NCBI GenBank assembly: GCA_001567275.1
Contig: LNBX01000033.1
Coordinates: 1 to 64,000, forward strand
Length of the DNA: 64,000 nucleotides
From: Bacteroidetes bacterium OLB10
GTDB taxonomy: Bacteria > Bacteroidota > Bacteroidia > AKYH767-A > OLB10
Direction: 5' to 3'
A program made the position numbers and the translations under genes. Under the pieces are notes generated by a model that did not search any database, was not told the origin of the DNA, and was given only the letters and a program-made list of their open reading frames with translations. Positions 56,797 through 64,000 of this stretch are shown piece by piece; position 1 is the first letter of the stretch; every line of letters starts with the position of its first letter.

Positions 56797-57402
56797 TTAT
56801 TTAGAGTACAATTCGACAATGAGTTGTTCTTTGATATTCTCAGGAATCTCATCGCGTGATGGTGTTGTAACAAATTTACCCTGCATTGCAGTAGTATCCC
56901 ACTCCAGCCATCCGTATTTGTTAGAACGTGATGCTAATGAATCTGTAATAACTTCATTAGATTTTGAACGCTCTCTTACTCCAACAATATCACCCGGTTT
57001 AAGTATGTAAGATGAAATATTATTTACTTTACCATTTACAGTGATATGGCAATGGCTTACCAACTGACGTGCACCTGCACGTGAAGGAGCAATACCAAAA
57101 CGGAATACCACATTATCTAATCTCGATTCCATCAGTTTAAGCAGGTTTTCACCTGTGATACCATCTTTACGCAAAGCAATACTGAAGATGCGTGAAAACT
57201 GACGCTCCAGAATTCCATAGGTATATTTTACTTTTTGTTTTTCCAAAAGCTGAACAGCATATTCACTTTGCTTAGCGCGTTTTTTTGCTATTCCATGTTG
57301 CCCCGGAGGATAACTTCTCTTTTCGAAATATTTATCAGGGCCAAATATAGGCTCACGGAATTTTCGTGCTATTTTCGTTTTCGGACCAATGTATCGTGCC
57401 AT
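56797..57402 (-). CDS. rpsD: 30S ribosomal protein S4
   Basis: 201 residues, full length. [20 protein letters not shown] at the start and the S4 RNA-binding domain ([20 protein letters not shown]) are typical. It nucleates 30S assembly on 16S rRNA and represses its own operon in other bacteria. It is the zinc-free form: no N-terminal cysteine cluster is visible. Confidence 0.97.
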   Translation of the reverse strand: MARYIGPKTKIARKFREPIFGPDKYFEKRSYPPGQHGIAKKRAKQSEYAVQLLEKQKVKYTYGILERQFSRIFSIALRKDGITGENLLKLMESRLDNVVFRFGIAPSRAGARQLVSHCHITVNGKVNNISSYILKPGDIVGVRERSKSNEVITDSLASRSNKYGWLEWDTTAMQGKFVTTPSRDEIPENIKEQLIVELYSK

Positions 57403-57443
57403 ATTTTATGAAACTGTTATATTAAATATTGTTATAATTCGGA

Positions 57444-57848
57444 TTATATTCTTCTGCGTTTAGGAGGACGGCAACCATTATGAGGTATTGGAGTAAGATC
57501 CAGAATTTCGGTAACTTCAATTCCTGAAGAGTGAAGTGTACGGATAGCAGATTCGCGTCCTGCCCCAGGTCCTTTTACAAAAACTTTTACTTTGCGAAGA
57601 CCTAAATCAAAAGCTACTTTGGCGCAGTCGGCAGCTGCTAACTGTGCAGCATAAGGAGTATTCTTTTTTGAACCTTTGAATCCCATTTTGCCGGCACTTG
57701 CCCATGAAATTACCTGACCTTGCAGATTTGTAAGGCTGATGATAATGTTGTTAAAAGTTGCATTGATGTGAGCTTCGCCTGCAGCTTCCACTTTTACTAC
57801 TTTCTTGCGGGTTGTTTTTGCCGCTGTACCTTGTTGTTGTTTTGCCAT
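57444..57848 (-). CDS. rpsK: 30S ribosomal protein S11
   Basis: 134 residues, full length. A basic N-terminal extension precedes [20 protein letters not shown], and the C-terminal [18 protein letters not shown] is the family signature. It forms part of the 30S platform. Confidence 0.97.
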   Translation of the reverse strand: MAKQQQGTAAKTTRKKVVKVEAAGEAHINATFNNIIISLTNLQGQVISWASAGKMGFKGSKKNTPYAAQLAAADCAKVAFDLGLRKVKVFVKGPGAGRESAIRTLHSSGIEVTEILDLTPIPHNGCRPPKRRRI

Positions 57849-57898
57849 TTTTTGAGTTATTCTGAAGATGAGTTGTTAAAGCTCATCTGTTCCTTTTT

Positions 57899-58276
57899 TT
57901 ATTTAGTTACTTTCTTTTTGTTTGCTACTGTCTTACGTTTTCCTTTACGTGTACGGCAGTTATTTTTTGTGCGTTGGCCACGAACAGGCAGTCCCAAACG
58001 ATGACGAACTCCGCGATAGCTTCCGATGTCCATCAGTCGTTTAATGTTCAGCTGCGTTTCAGAACGCAATGCACCTTCAATTTTTAAGTTGTCGTTAATG
58101 AATGAACGGATTTTATTCAGTTCCTCGTCATTCCACTCATCAACTTTCTTGTCGTAAGAAATGCCGCAATCGTCCAATATCTGCTGTGCAGTTGAGCGAC
58201 CAATTCCGTAAATGTAGGTGAGGCCTATTTCTCCTCTTTTGTTCTTTGGTAAATCTATACCTGCTATACGTGCCAT
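57899..58276 (-). CDS. rpsM: 30S ribosomal protein S13
   Basis: 125 residues. [20 protein letters not shown] at the start and the basic C-terminal tail after [15 protein letters not shown] are typical. It contacts the P-site tRNA and 50S bridge. The length is normal and the frame intact. Confidence 0.97.
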   Translation of the reverse strand: MARIAGIDLPKNKRGEIGLTYIYGIGRSTAQQILDDCGISYDKKVDEWNDEELNKIRSFINDNLKIEGALRSETQLNIKRLMDIGSYRGVRHRLGLPVRGQRTKNNCRTRKGKRKTVANKKKVTK

Positions 58277-58325
58277 TTAATCTTAATTCTTTTTAATTTT
58301 TTGATATTCGTTTTTTCGGATGTAA

Positions 58326-58442
58326 TTATCCCTGACGCTGTTTGAAGCGCGGGTTCTTTTTGTTGATTACATACAGTTTGCCGTTACGTCTTACAATTTT
58401 GCAATCGGCACTTCTTTTCTTTAAACTTGGTCTGACTTTCAT
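58326..58442 (-). CDS. rpmJ: 50S ribosomal protein L36
   Basis: 38 residues: [20 protein letters not shown] then [18 protein letters not shown]. Only one cysteine is present, so this is the zinc-free (C-minus) form. It is very short and sits in its normal place between infA and rpsM. Confidence 0.95.
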   Translation of the reverse strand: MKVRPSLKKRSADCKIVRRNGKLYVINKKNPRFKQRQG

Positions 58443-58473
58443 TTCTGAATATTTATCTGTTAGTCAATAATCT

Positions 58474-58692
58474 TTATTTATAGCGGTAGGTTATTCTACC
58501 TTTCGTTAAATCATAAGGCGACATTTCCAACCGTACTTTGTCACCGGGTAATATTTTGATATAGTTCATTCTCATTTTTCCTGAAATGTGTGCAATAATC
58601 TCATGCCCATTCTCCAACTCCACTCTGAACATTGCATTGCTCAGCGCTTCGATGATGGTTCCATCCTGCTCTATTGATGATTGCTTTGCCAT
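58474..58692 (-). CDS. infA: Translation initiation factor IF-1
   Basis: 72 residues starting [20 protein letters not shown], with the OB-fold core [18 protein letters not shown]. An upstream in-frame start at 58737 would overlap map and add 15 unrelated residues, so ATG 58692 is chosen. IF-1 binds the 30S A site during initiation. Confidence 0.95.
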   Translation of the reverse strand: MAKQSSIEQDGTIIEALSNAMFRVELENGHEIIAHISGKMRMNYIKILPGDKVRLEMSPYDLTKGRITYRYK

Positions 58693-58700
58693 TTCTTTTT

Positions 58701-59522
58701 TTAAACTATATTTTTCTGTGTTGTGTGCACATTGCACAGATTCTTATTTTCTCTCTCACTATTTTCAATATCATCAAATGATGATAATATTTCTGCTTTT
58801 ATATTGTCAACTGCCACTGTATGTTCAAAGTGTGCCGATGGTTTCATATCGGCAGTAACTATGGTCCATCCATCCTTGAGTTGCCTTACATTTTTTGTTC
58901 CCATGTTTATCATAGGTTCAATGGCAATTACAAGCCCCGGCTTCAGCAACATACCCTGACCTGCTTTACCATAATTTGGTACTTCAGGTTTTTCGTGAAG
59001 CTGCTTTCCCACACCATGACCAACCAACTCACGAACGACTCCAAATCCATGCTCTTCGGCAAGTTTTTGAATGGCATTACTAATGTCGCCAATTCTGTTT
59101 CCTGCTATAGCTTTTTCAATTCCTCTGTAGAGACATGCTTTAGTGACTTGCATCAGTGTTGCTACATCTTCTGACACTTCTCCAACTGCAAATGTGTAGG
59201 CCGAATCGCCATAGTAGCCATTTTTCAGCACACCACAATCTACGGAAACCACATCGCCTTCCACTATCACTCTGCTACCCGGAATTCCATGAACTACTTC
59301 GGCATTTACGGAAACACATAAAGAGCCACTGAAACCATGATATCCTTTAAAGGCAGGAACAGCCTGATGTGAGCGAATGAAGTCCTCAGCAATTTTATCT
59401 AATTCAAGTGTGGTAACACCTGCTTTTAAATGCTTTGCTACTTCTGCTATAGTTTTTCCAACAAGTAAAGAACTAACTCTTATTAACTCAATCTCCTCTT
59501 TGGAGCGATATTCAACCTGCAC
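58701..59522 (-). CDS. map: Type I methionine aminopeptidase
   Basis: 273 residues. The metal ligands are visible: Asp in VDCGV, Asp in YGDSAYT, His in [12 protein letters not shown], Glu in AIEPMIN and Glu in HFEHTV. It removes N-terminal methionine from new proteins. The C-terminal ~20 residues are polar and variable. It lies 18 bases after secY. Confidence 0.95.
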   Translation of the reverse strand: MQVEYRSKEEIELIRVSSLLVGKTIAEVAKHLKAGVTTLELDKIAEDFIRSHQAVPAFKGYHGFSGSLCVSVNAEVVHGIPGSRVIVEGDVVSVDCGVLKNGYYGDSAYTFAVGEVSEDVATLMQVTKACLYRGIEKAIAGNRIGDISNAIQKLAEEHGFGVVRELVGHGVGKQLHEKPEVPNYGKAGQGMLLKPGLVIAIEPMINMGTKNVRQLKDGWTIVTADMKPSAHFEHTVAVDNIKAEILSSFDDIENSERENKNLCNVHTTQKNIV

Positions 59523-59540
59523 GACCTTTCTTTTGTTTTA

Positions 59541-60902
59541 TTAAACAGGTGCACTAATGGATGTTCTTCCTTTAATACGTCCTGATTTCATTAATCCGTC
59601 ATAATGCCTCATCAGCAGATGACTTTCTATTTGTTGTAAGGTATCTAATATAACCCCTACAAGAATCAGTAATGATGTTCCTCCATAGAACTGTGCAAAA
59701 TTGTTGCTGACACCTAAAACCTTTGTCATAGCAGGTAATATAGCAACAATAGCCAGAAATATGGATCCGGGTAAAGTTATCTTAGACATCACATCATCAA
59801 TAAATGATGCAGTCTGTTTTCCGGGTTTGATTCCGGGAATAAATCCTCCGTTCTTTTTCATGTCATCAGCCATCTGATTAGGGTTGACAGTGATTGCCGT
59901 GTAGAAATAAGTAAAGAGAATAATTAACAATGCAAAGGACACGTTATATCCAACAGAGTGAAAATCTGTCATAGAGTGTGCTATTCCCTGCATGGATGAT
60001 GACTCAGGGAAGAATTGTGCAATCGTTGCAGGAATAAACATGATAGCCTGTGCAAAAATGATAGGCATTACACCTGCAGCATTTACCTTTAACGGAATAT
60101 ATTGTCTTACTCCTCCATACTGACGGTTACCTACAATTTTCTTTGCAAACTGAACGGGTATTTTACGTGTACCCTGTACCAGCAGAATACTTACAACTAC
60201 TACTGCAAATAAGGCTACCAACTCTACCAAAAACATGATAAGTCCACCACCGGTTTGATTCAGCCTTGACATAAACTCATCACGTAAAGCAAACGGGAGA
60301 CGTGCAATGATACCCACCATGATAAGGAGTGAAATACCATTTCCAATTCCTTTTTCCTGAATTCTTTCACCCAACCACATTACGAATAAGGTTCCTGATA
60401 TAAGAATGATGATAGAAGTAATCCACCATAAAGTGGGCGACAATGCGTCAGGGTTTGAATAAGCTATAATTGCAGACTGAGCCTGAGCACGAAGATTCAC
60501 CAGATAACCGGGTGCCTGACCTGCAACAACAAGCACAGTCAGCCAACGTGTAATCTGATTAATTTTATTTCGTCCGCTTTCACCTTCCTTCTGCATTTTT
60601 TGAAAATATGGAACTGCAACTCCAAGAATCTGTACCACGATTGATGCAGAGATATATGGCATGATTCCAAGAGCTACGATTGAAGCCTGAGAAAAAGCAC
60701 CACCTGCAAACATATCCAGTAAGCCGAATATTCCCTGAGAAGCCTGATTCTTTAAGCTTCCAAGCAAATTAGGATCAACACCCGGCAACACAATATGTGA
60801 TGCCAGACGATAAACAGCTATAAAAAGAAATGTATTGAGGAGCTTGGTACGAAGCTCTTCAATCTTAAAAATATTCCGTAATGTTTGTATCAGGTCTTTC
60901 AT
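59541..60902 (-). CDS. secY: Protein translocase subunit SecY
   Basis: 453 residues with ten hydrophobic spans. The signatures YRLASHIVLPGVDPN (plug/TM region), MPYISASIVVQIL and the TM loop GIKPGKQTASFIDDVM are visible. It forms the SecYEG channel. The start codon shares one base with the rplO stop. Confidence 0.97.
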   Translation of the reverse strand: MKDLIQTLRNIFKIEELRTKLLNTFLFIAVYRLASHIVLPGVDPNLLGSLKNQASQGIFGLLDMFAGGAFSQASIVALGIMPYISASIVVQILGVAVPYFQKMQKEGESGRNKINQITRWLTVLVVAGQAPGYLVNLRAQAQSAIIAYSNPDALSPTLWWITSIIILISGTLFVMWLGERIQEKGIGNGISLLIMVGIIARLPFALRDEFMSRLNQTGGGLIMFLVELVALFAVVVVSILLVQGTRKIPVQFAKKIVGNRQYGGVRQYIPLKVNAAGVMPIIFAQAIMFIPATIAQFFPESSSMQGIAHSMTDFHSVGYNVSFALLIILFTYFYTAITVNPNQMADDMKKNGGFIPGIKPGKQTASFIDDVMSKITLPGSIFLAIVAILPAMTKVLGVSNNFAQFYGGTSLLILVGVILDTLQQIESHLLMRHYDGLMKSGRIKGRTSISAPV

Positions 60903-61354
60903 TATTTCTCTTCAATGGTTGTAGTGCCACCAGCGGCTTCAATTGCATTTTTTGCGGTTGCTGAAAAAGCATGAGCTTTGATATTTACTTTAGCTTTCAG
61001 TTGTCCGCGTCCAAGTATTTTTACGAGATCTCTTTTGCTTACCAAACCTTTTTCGTATAATACTGTATGATCAACATCTGAAATACCATACTTTTCGTTC
61101 AGGCTTTGGATTACGTCAAGATTGATTCCGGTATATTCTACACGGAAATAATTTTTAAATCCAACTTTTGGCAAACGTCTTTGAAGTGGCATCTGACCTC
61201 CTTCAAAACCAACTTTGCTGGAATATCCTGAACGTGACTGAGCTCCTTTATGACCGCGAGTAGATGTTCCGCCATGTCCTGATCCTGTTCCACGACCTAT
61301 TCTTTTGCGGTTTTTTGTTGAACCTTTTGCAGGTTTTAAATTACTTAAGTTCAT
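60902..61354 (-). CDS. rplO: 50S ribosomal protein L15
   Basis: 150 residues with the glycine-rich N-terminal region KRIGRGTGSGHGGTSTRGHK and a C-terminal GRGQLKAKVNIKAHAFS. It assembles late on the 50S subunit. The end overlaps the secY start by one base. Confidence 0.97.
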   Translation of the reverse strand: MNLSNLKPAKGSTKNRKRIGRGTGSGHGGTSTRGHKGAQSRSGYSSKVGFEGGQMPLQRRLPKVGFKNYFRVEYTGINLDVIQSLNEKYGISDVDHTVLYEKGLVSKRDLVKILGRGQLKAKVNIKAHAFSATAKNAIEAAGGTTTIEEK

Positions 61355-61371
61355 AATTTCTTCTTCGATAT

Positions 61372-61552
61372 TTATTTTTCGGTTACTTCCACCAGATGTT
61401 TTACTTTAGCAATCATGCCCTGTATCTGAGGTGTATTCTCCTTTTCAACTGAATGATAAACATTTTTTTAAACCCAAAGCTTTTAAAGTAAGCTTTTGGG
61501 ATTTATGGCGGTCAATTCCGCTTTTCACTTGTTTTATAATTACTTTTCCCAT
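61372..61552 (-). CDS. rpmD: 50S ribosomal protein L30 (frameshifted)
   Basis: The uncorrected frame stops early after GLKKCLSFS. Removing one T from the T7 run at 61463-61469 gives 59 residues: MGKVIIKQVKSGIDRHKSQK, then LTLKALGLKNVYHSVEK and MIAKVKHLVEVTEK, the normal L30 length and signature. It lies between rpsE and rplO as usual. A ribosomal protein gene broken by one extra base in a homopolymer points to a sequencing error. Confidence 0.92.
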
Positions 61553-61574
61553 GAGATATTCCTCTCTTTACTTT

Positions 61575-62093
61575 TTAACCGTTAAATACTTTGCCTAAAT
61601 CAACACCGCGCTGATTGGCCACAGTAACAGCATCGCGCATCAAAGCAAGTGCATTAATGGTGGCTTTAACAACATTGTGCGGATTTGATGAGCCTTTTGA
61701 TTTTGCCAACACATCACTGATTCCAACACTTTCAAGAACAGCACGCATTGCACCTCCTGCAATTACTCCTGTTCCTGCAGCTGCCGGCTTCAAAAACACT
61801 TTAGCACCACCGAAACTTGCTTCCTGCTCATGAGGAACGGTAGTCTTATGTACTGTTACCTTTACAAGGTTTTTCTTTGCATCATCAATAGCTTTGGTAA
61901 TTGCATCAGTTACCTCTTTTGCTTTACCCAGGCCATAACCTACCACACCTTTTTCATCACCAACCACTACAATAGCTGCAAAGGAGAATGTACGACCACC
62001 TTTGGTTACCTTAGTTACTCTGTTTACTGCTACGAGCCTGTCCTTTAATTCGATTTCGCCCGGTTTTACTTTTTTATTCGCTGTTGCTAACAT
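61575..62093 (-). CDS. rpsE: 30S ribosomal protein S5
   Basis: 172 residues with [20 protein letters not shown] and the glycine-rich [10 protein letters not shown], typical S5 RNA-binding segments. It contributes to decoding accuracy. Full length. Confidence 0.97.
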   Translation of the reverse strand: MLATANKKVKPGEIELKDRLVAVNRVTKVTKGGRTFSFAAIVVVGDEKGVVGYGLGKAKEVTDAITKAIDDAKKNLVKVTVHKTTVPHEQEASFGGAKVFLKPAAAGTGVIAGGAMRAVLESVGISDVLAKSKGSSNPHNVVKATINALALMRDAVTVANQRGVDLGKVFNG

Positions 62094-62102
62094 GTTCTGA
62101 TT

Positions 62103-62453
62103 TTAAAATTTTAAACCACCTTCTCTGGCACCTTCAGCCAAAGCTTTTACTCTGCCATGGTATAAATAACCACCTCTGTCAAATGTTACTGCTGAAATAC
62201 CTTTTGCAATTACGCGCTCGGCAATCATTTTTCCTACCGAAGCAGAAATTTCAGACTTATTACCTTTGGCAATACCTGCTTCTGCTGATGAAGCAGCTGC
62301 GATTGTATGACCTGCAACATCATCTATAACCTGGGCATAGATTTGTTTGTTGCTGCGGAATACAGATAAGCGTGGCTTCTCCTGTGTTCCTTTAACGCTA
62401 CCGCGAATTCTCTTGCGGATTTTAGCTCTGCGTGAATCTTTAGTCTTTGACAT
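62103..62453 (-). CDS. rplR: 50S ribosomal protein L18
   Basis: 116 residues, including [20 protein letters not shown] and the C-terminal [19 protein letters not shown]. It binds 5S rRNA. Full length. Confidence 0.97.
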   Translation of the reverse strand: MSKTKDSRRAKIRKRIRGSVKGTQEKPRLSVFRSNKQIYAQVIDDVAGHTIAAASSAEAGIAKGNKSEISASVGKMIAERVIAKGISAVTFDRGGYLYHGRVKALAEGAREGGLKF

Positions 62454-62460
62454 TACTTAA

Positions 62461-63015
62461 TTATTTTTTAGCTGCAGATTTTCCTGCTTTTCTTCTTAAT
62501 ACTTCACCTGTGAACTTAATACCTTTTCCTTTATAAGGTTCCGGTTTGCGCAGCGAGCGTATTTTAGCTGCTACCTGACCGATAAGTTGCTTATCATGGC
62601 TTTCGAGAATAATGGTTGGGTTGCTTCCTCTTTCTGTTTTGGTATTCACTTTAATTTCTGAAGGCAACTGAAACACTACGTGATGCGAATGGCCTAATAC
62701 AAGATCCAACTGTTGGCCCTGATGACTTGCTCTGTAACCAACACCTACCAGTTCCTGTTCAATTTTATAACCTTGTGATACACCTTTCACCATGTTATTG
62801 ATAAGTGCACGATACAATCCGTGCAATGCTTTATGCTGCTTTTCGTCAGATGCGCGTTTTACCACAACCTGACCACCATCTACTTCAACTGTTACACCCT
62901 CTGAGATAGCTTGTGTTAAAGTACCTTTAGGTCCTTTTACAGTAACCACATTATCTGCAACAGATACCTGAATACCTGAAGGGAGTGCTATGGGTAATTT
63001 TCCTATTCGTGACAT
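62461..63015 (-). CDS. rplF: 50S ribosomal protein L6
   Basis: 184 residues: MSRIGKLPIALPSGIQVSVA at the start and the conserved EPYKGKGIKF near the end. It lies near the factor-binding site. Full length. Confidence 0.97.
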   Translation of the reverse strand: MSRIGKLPIALPSGIQVSVADNVVTVKGPKGTLTQAISEGVTVEVDGGQVVVKRASDEKQHKALHGLYRALINNMVKGVSQGYKIEQELVGVGYRASHQGQQLDLVLGHSHHVVFQLPSEIKVNTKTERGSNPTIILESHDKQLIGQVAAKIRSLRKPEPYKGKGIKFTGEVLRRKAGKSAAKK

Positions 63016-63027
63016 CTTCTTATTCGA

Positions 63028-63426
63028 TTAATAAATATAACATAATACTTCACCGCCAACATTCAACTGGCGTGCTTCCTTGTCAGTCATAATGCCTTTG
63101 CTGGTAGAAATAATTGCTATTCCTAAACCGTTAATAATGCGAGGCAGTTTGTCGTGGCTGACATATCTTCTCAATCCGGGGCGACTCACTCTGCGCATTT
63201 TTGTAATAGCTGGCAGCTTAGTAACCGGATTATATTTTAATGCAACTTTTATATTACCCTGATGATTATCTGTTTCTTCGAATTTATAATTCAGAATATA
63301 TCCTTTGTCGAACAGAATCTTGGTAATTTCTTTCTTGGTATTGGATGCAGGAACTTCCACAACACGGTGATTTGCTTTCACTGCATTGCGTAGTCTTGTT
63401 AAATAATCTGCTATCGGATCCGTCAT
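63028..63426 (-). CDS. rpsH: 30S ribosomal protein S8
   Basis: 132 residues starting MTDPIADYLTRLRNAVKANH and ending with STSKGIMTDKEARQLNVGGE. It binds central 16S rRNA and often regulates the operon by mRNA mimicry in other bacteria. Confidence 0.97.
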   Translation of the reverse strand: MTDPIADYLTRLRNAVKANHRVVEVPASNTKKEITKILFDKGYILNYKFEETDNHQGNIKVALKYNPVTKLPAITKMRRVSRPGLRRYVSHDKLPRIINGLGIAIISTSKGIMTDKEARQLNVGGEVLCYIY

Positions 63427-63462
63427 TTTATTCTTATTGATTGATGAGTTAAAACTTTATTA

Positions 63463-63732
63463 TTACCAGCTGGCTTTGGTTACACCTGCAATTTTTCCTT
63501 CGAGTGCCATTTTGCGGAACAACACACGTGATATACCAAACTGACGCATATAACCGCGTGGTCGTCCTGTAATCATGCAACGGTTATGCAGACGAACAGG
63601 TGATGAGTTACGTGGCAGTAAAGCCAATGCCTGATAGTCACCTGCTTCTTTAAGAGCAGCACGCTTGGCAGCATATTTCTCTACAAGGCGTTCTCTTTTT
63701 CTGCTTCTTGCTTTTATTGATTCTTTTGCCAT
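63463..63732 (-). CDS. rpsN: 30S ribosomal protein S14
   Basis: 89 residues, the long zinc-free form: [20 protein letters not shown] at the start and [20 protein letters not shown]. It lacks the CxxC pairs of the short form. It lies directly after rplE. Confidence 0.96.
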   Translation of the reverse strand: MAKESIKARSRKRERLVEKYAAKRAALKEAGDYQALALLPRNSSPVRLHNRCMITGRPRGYMRQFGISRVLFRKMALEGKIAGVTKASW

Positions 63733-63745
63733 ACTTTTTTATTTC

Positions 63746-64000
63746 TTAGTTATTAGATCCTGTTCTGAATGGTAAACCAAATTCTTTGAGTAATTCCATT
63801 GCTTCATTATCTGTTTTTGCTGAAGTAACGAAGGTGATATCCATTCCACGGATTTTACTTACTTTATCAATATTGATTTCAGGGAAAATGATTTGTTCAG
63901 TGATACCAAGTGTATAATTTCCTTTTCCGTCAAAACCTTTGTTGTTGATACCACGGAAATCGCGGATACGGGGCAGAGCAACTGATACCAGGCGATCGAG
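63746..64000 (-). CDS. rplE: 50S ribosomal protein L5, partial (start outside the window)
   Basis: The last 84 residues of L5. It enters the window as [19 protein letters not shown], continues with [16 protein letters not shown] and [13 protein letters not shown], and ends at the stop 63746. The 5' part lies beyond the window edge, so the truncation is an artefact of the window. L5 binds 5S rRNA. Confidence 0.95.
   Translation of the reverse strand, partial: LDRLVSVALPRIRDFRGINNKGFDGKGNYTLGITEQIIFPEINIDKVSKIRGMDITFVTSAKTDNEAMELLKEFGLPFRTGSNN

Noticed and set aside
61372-61552. Absence of L30 from the operon
   Set aside because: The gene is present in its usual place, hidden by an extra T in a T7 run.

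Overview
The window is a chromosomal segment of a Bacteroidota bacterium. The signs are type IX secretion (T9SS) sorting domains, a gliding-motility-type C-terminal domain on a giant surface protein, TANNTTTG-type -7 promoter elements, zinc-free forms of ribosomal L36 and S14, and the rplE-to-rplQ gene order with map, infA and rpmJ inside. I cannot place it below phylum. No prophage, transposase, tRNA, rRNA or CRISPR array was recognised.

Region 1 (about 0.6-15.5 kb, + strand) is a defence island. A compact three-gene cassette encodes a D12-class adenine methyltransferase, a GHKL (Hsp90/MORC-like) ATPase and an OLD/RecF-like AAA ATPase. It is flanked by an inverted pair of a ~50 bp repeat. 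Next comes an eight-gene, translationally coupled type I restriction-modification operon: hsdR, a TcmP-type methyltransferase-fold protein, a three-Cys (DUF5131/Gp37-Gp68) protein, a DUF3644 protein with a HEPN-like Rx4H motif, hsdS, a DUF4062 protein, an AlbA_2/Schlafen-type ATPase and hsdM.

Region 2 (15.9-32 kb) is mixed: a lipoprotein, a membrane TPR protein, a secreted VCBS/T9SS protein, a MarR regulator, a 2302-residue surface protein with 14 Ig-like repeats, an M16 peptidase pair downstream of a nitronate-monooxygenase-like flavoprotein, a small protein of six 16-residue repeats, and an ECF sigma factor. Region 3 (32.1-41.6 kb, - strand) is a polysaccharide cluster with five glycosyltransferases, an AsnB-type amidotransferase, an O-antigen ligase/polymerase and an NAD-dependent epimerase.

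Region 4 (41.8-55 kb) holds a lipoprotein, a large TPR protein paired with an outer-membrane barrel, two rhomboid proteases, an EEP-family membrane hydrolase, a stand-alone Cas6-like protein, a glycosyltransferase-51 protein lacking a transpeptidase, and glutathione peroxidase. Region 5 (55.2-64 kb, - strand) is the 3' part of the ribosomal protein/secY/rpoA operon, ending in a strong terminator and cut by the window edge inside rplE.

Six genes are broken by single-base changes in A/T homopolymers: the DUF3644 gene, the catalytic M16 gene, asnB, the O-antigen ligase gene, rplQ and rpmD. In each case one base restores a full-length protein. Two of them are ribosomal protein genes, so I treat these as probable sequencing errors and give the restored gene boundaries.
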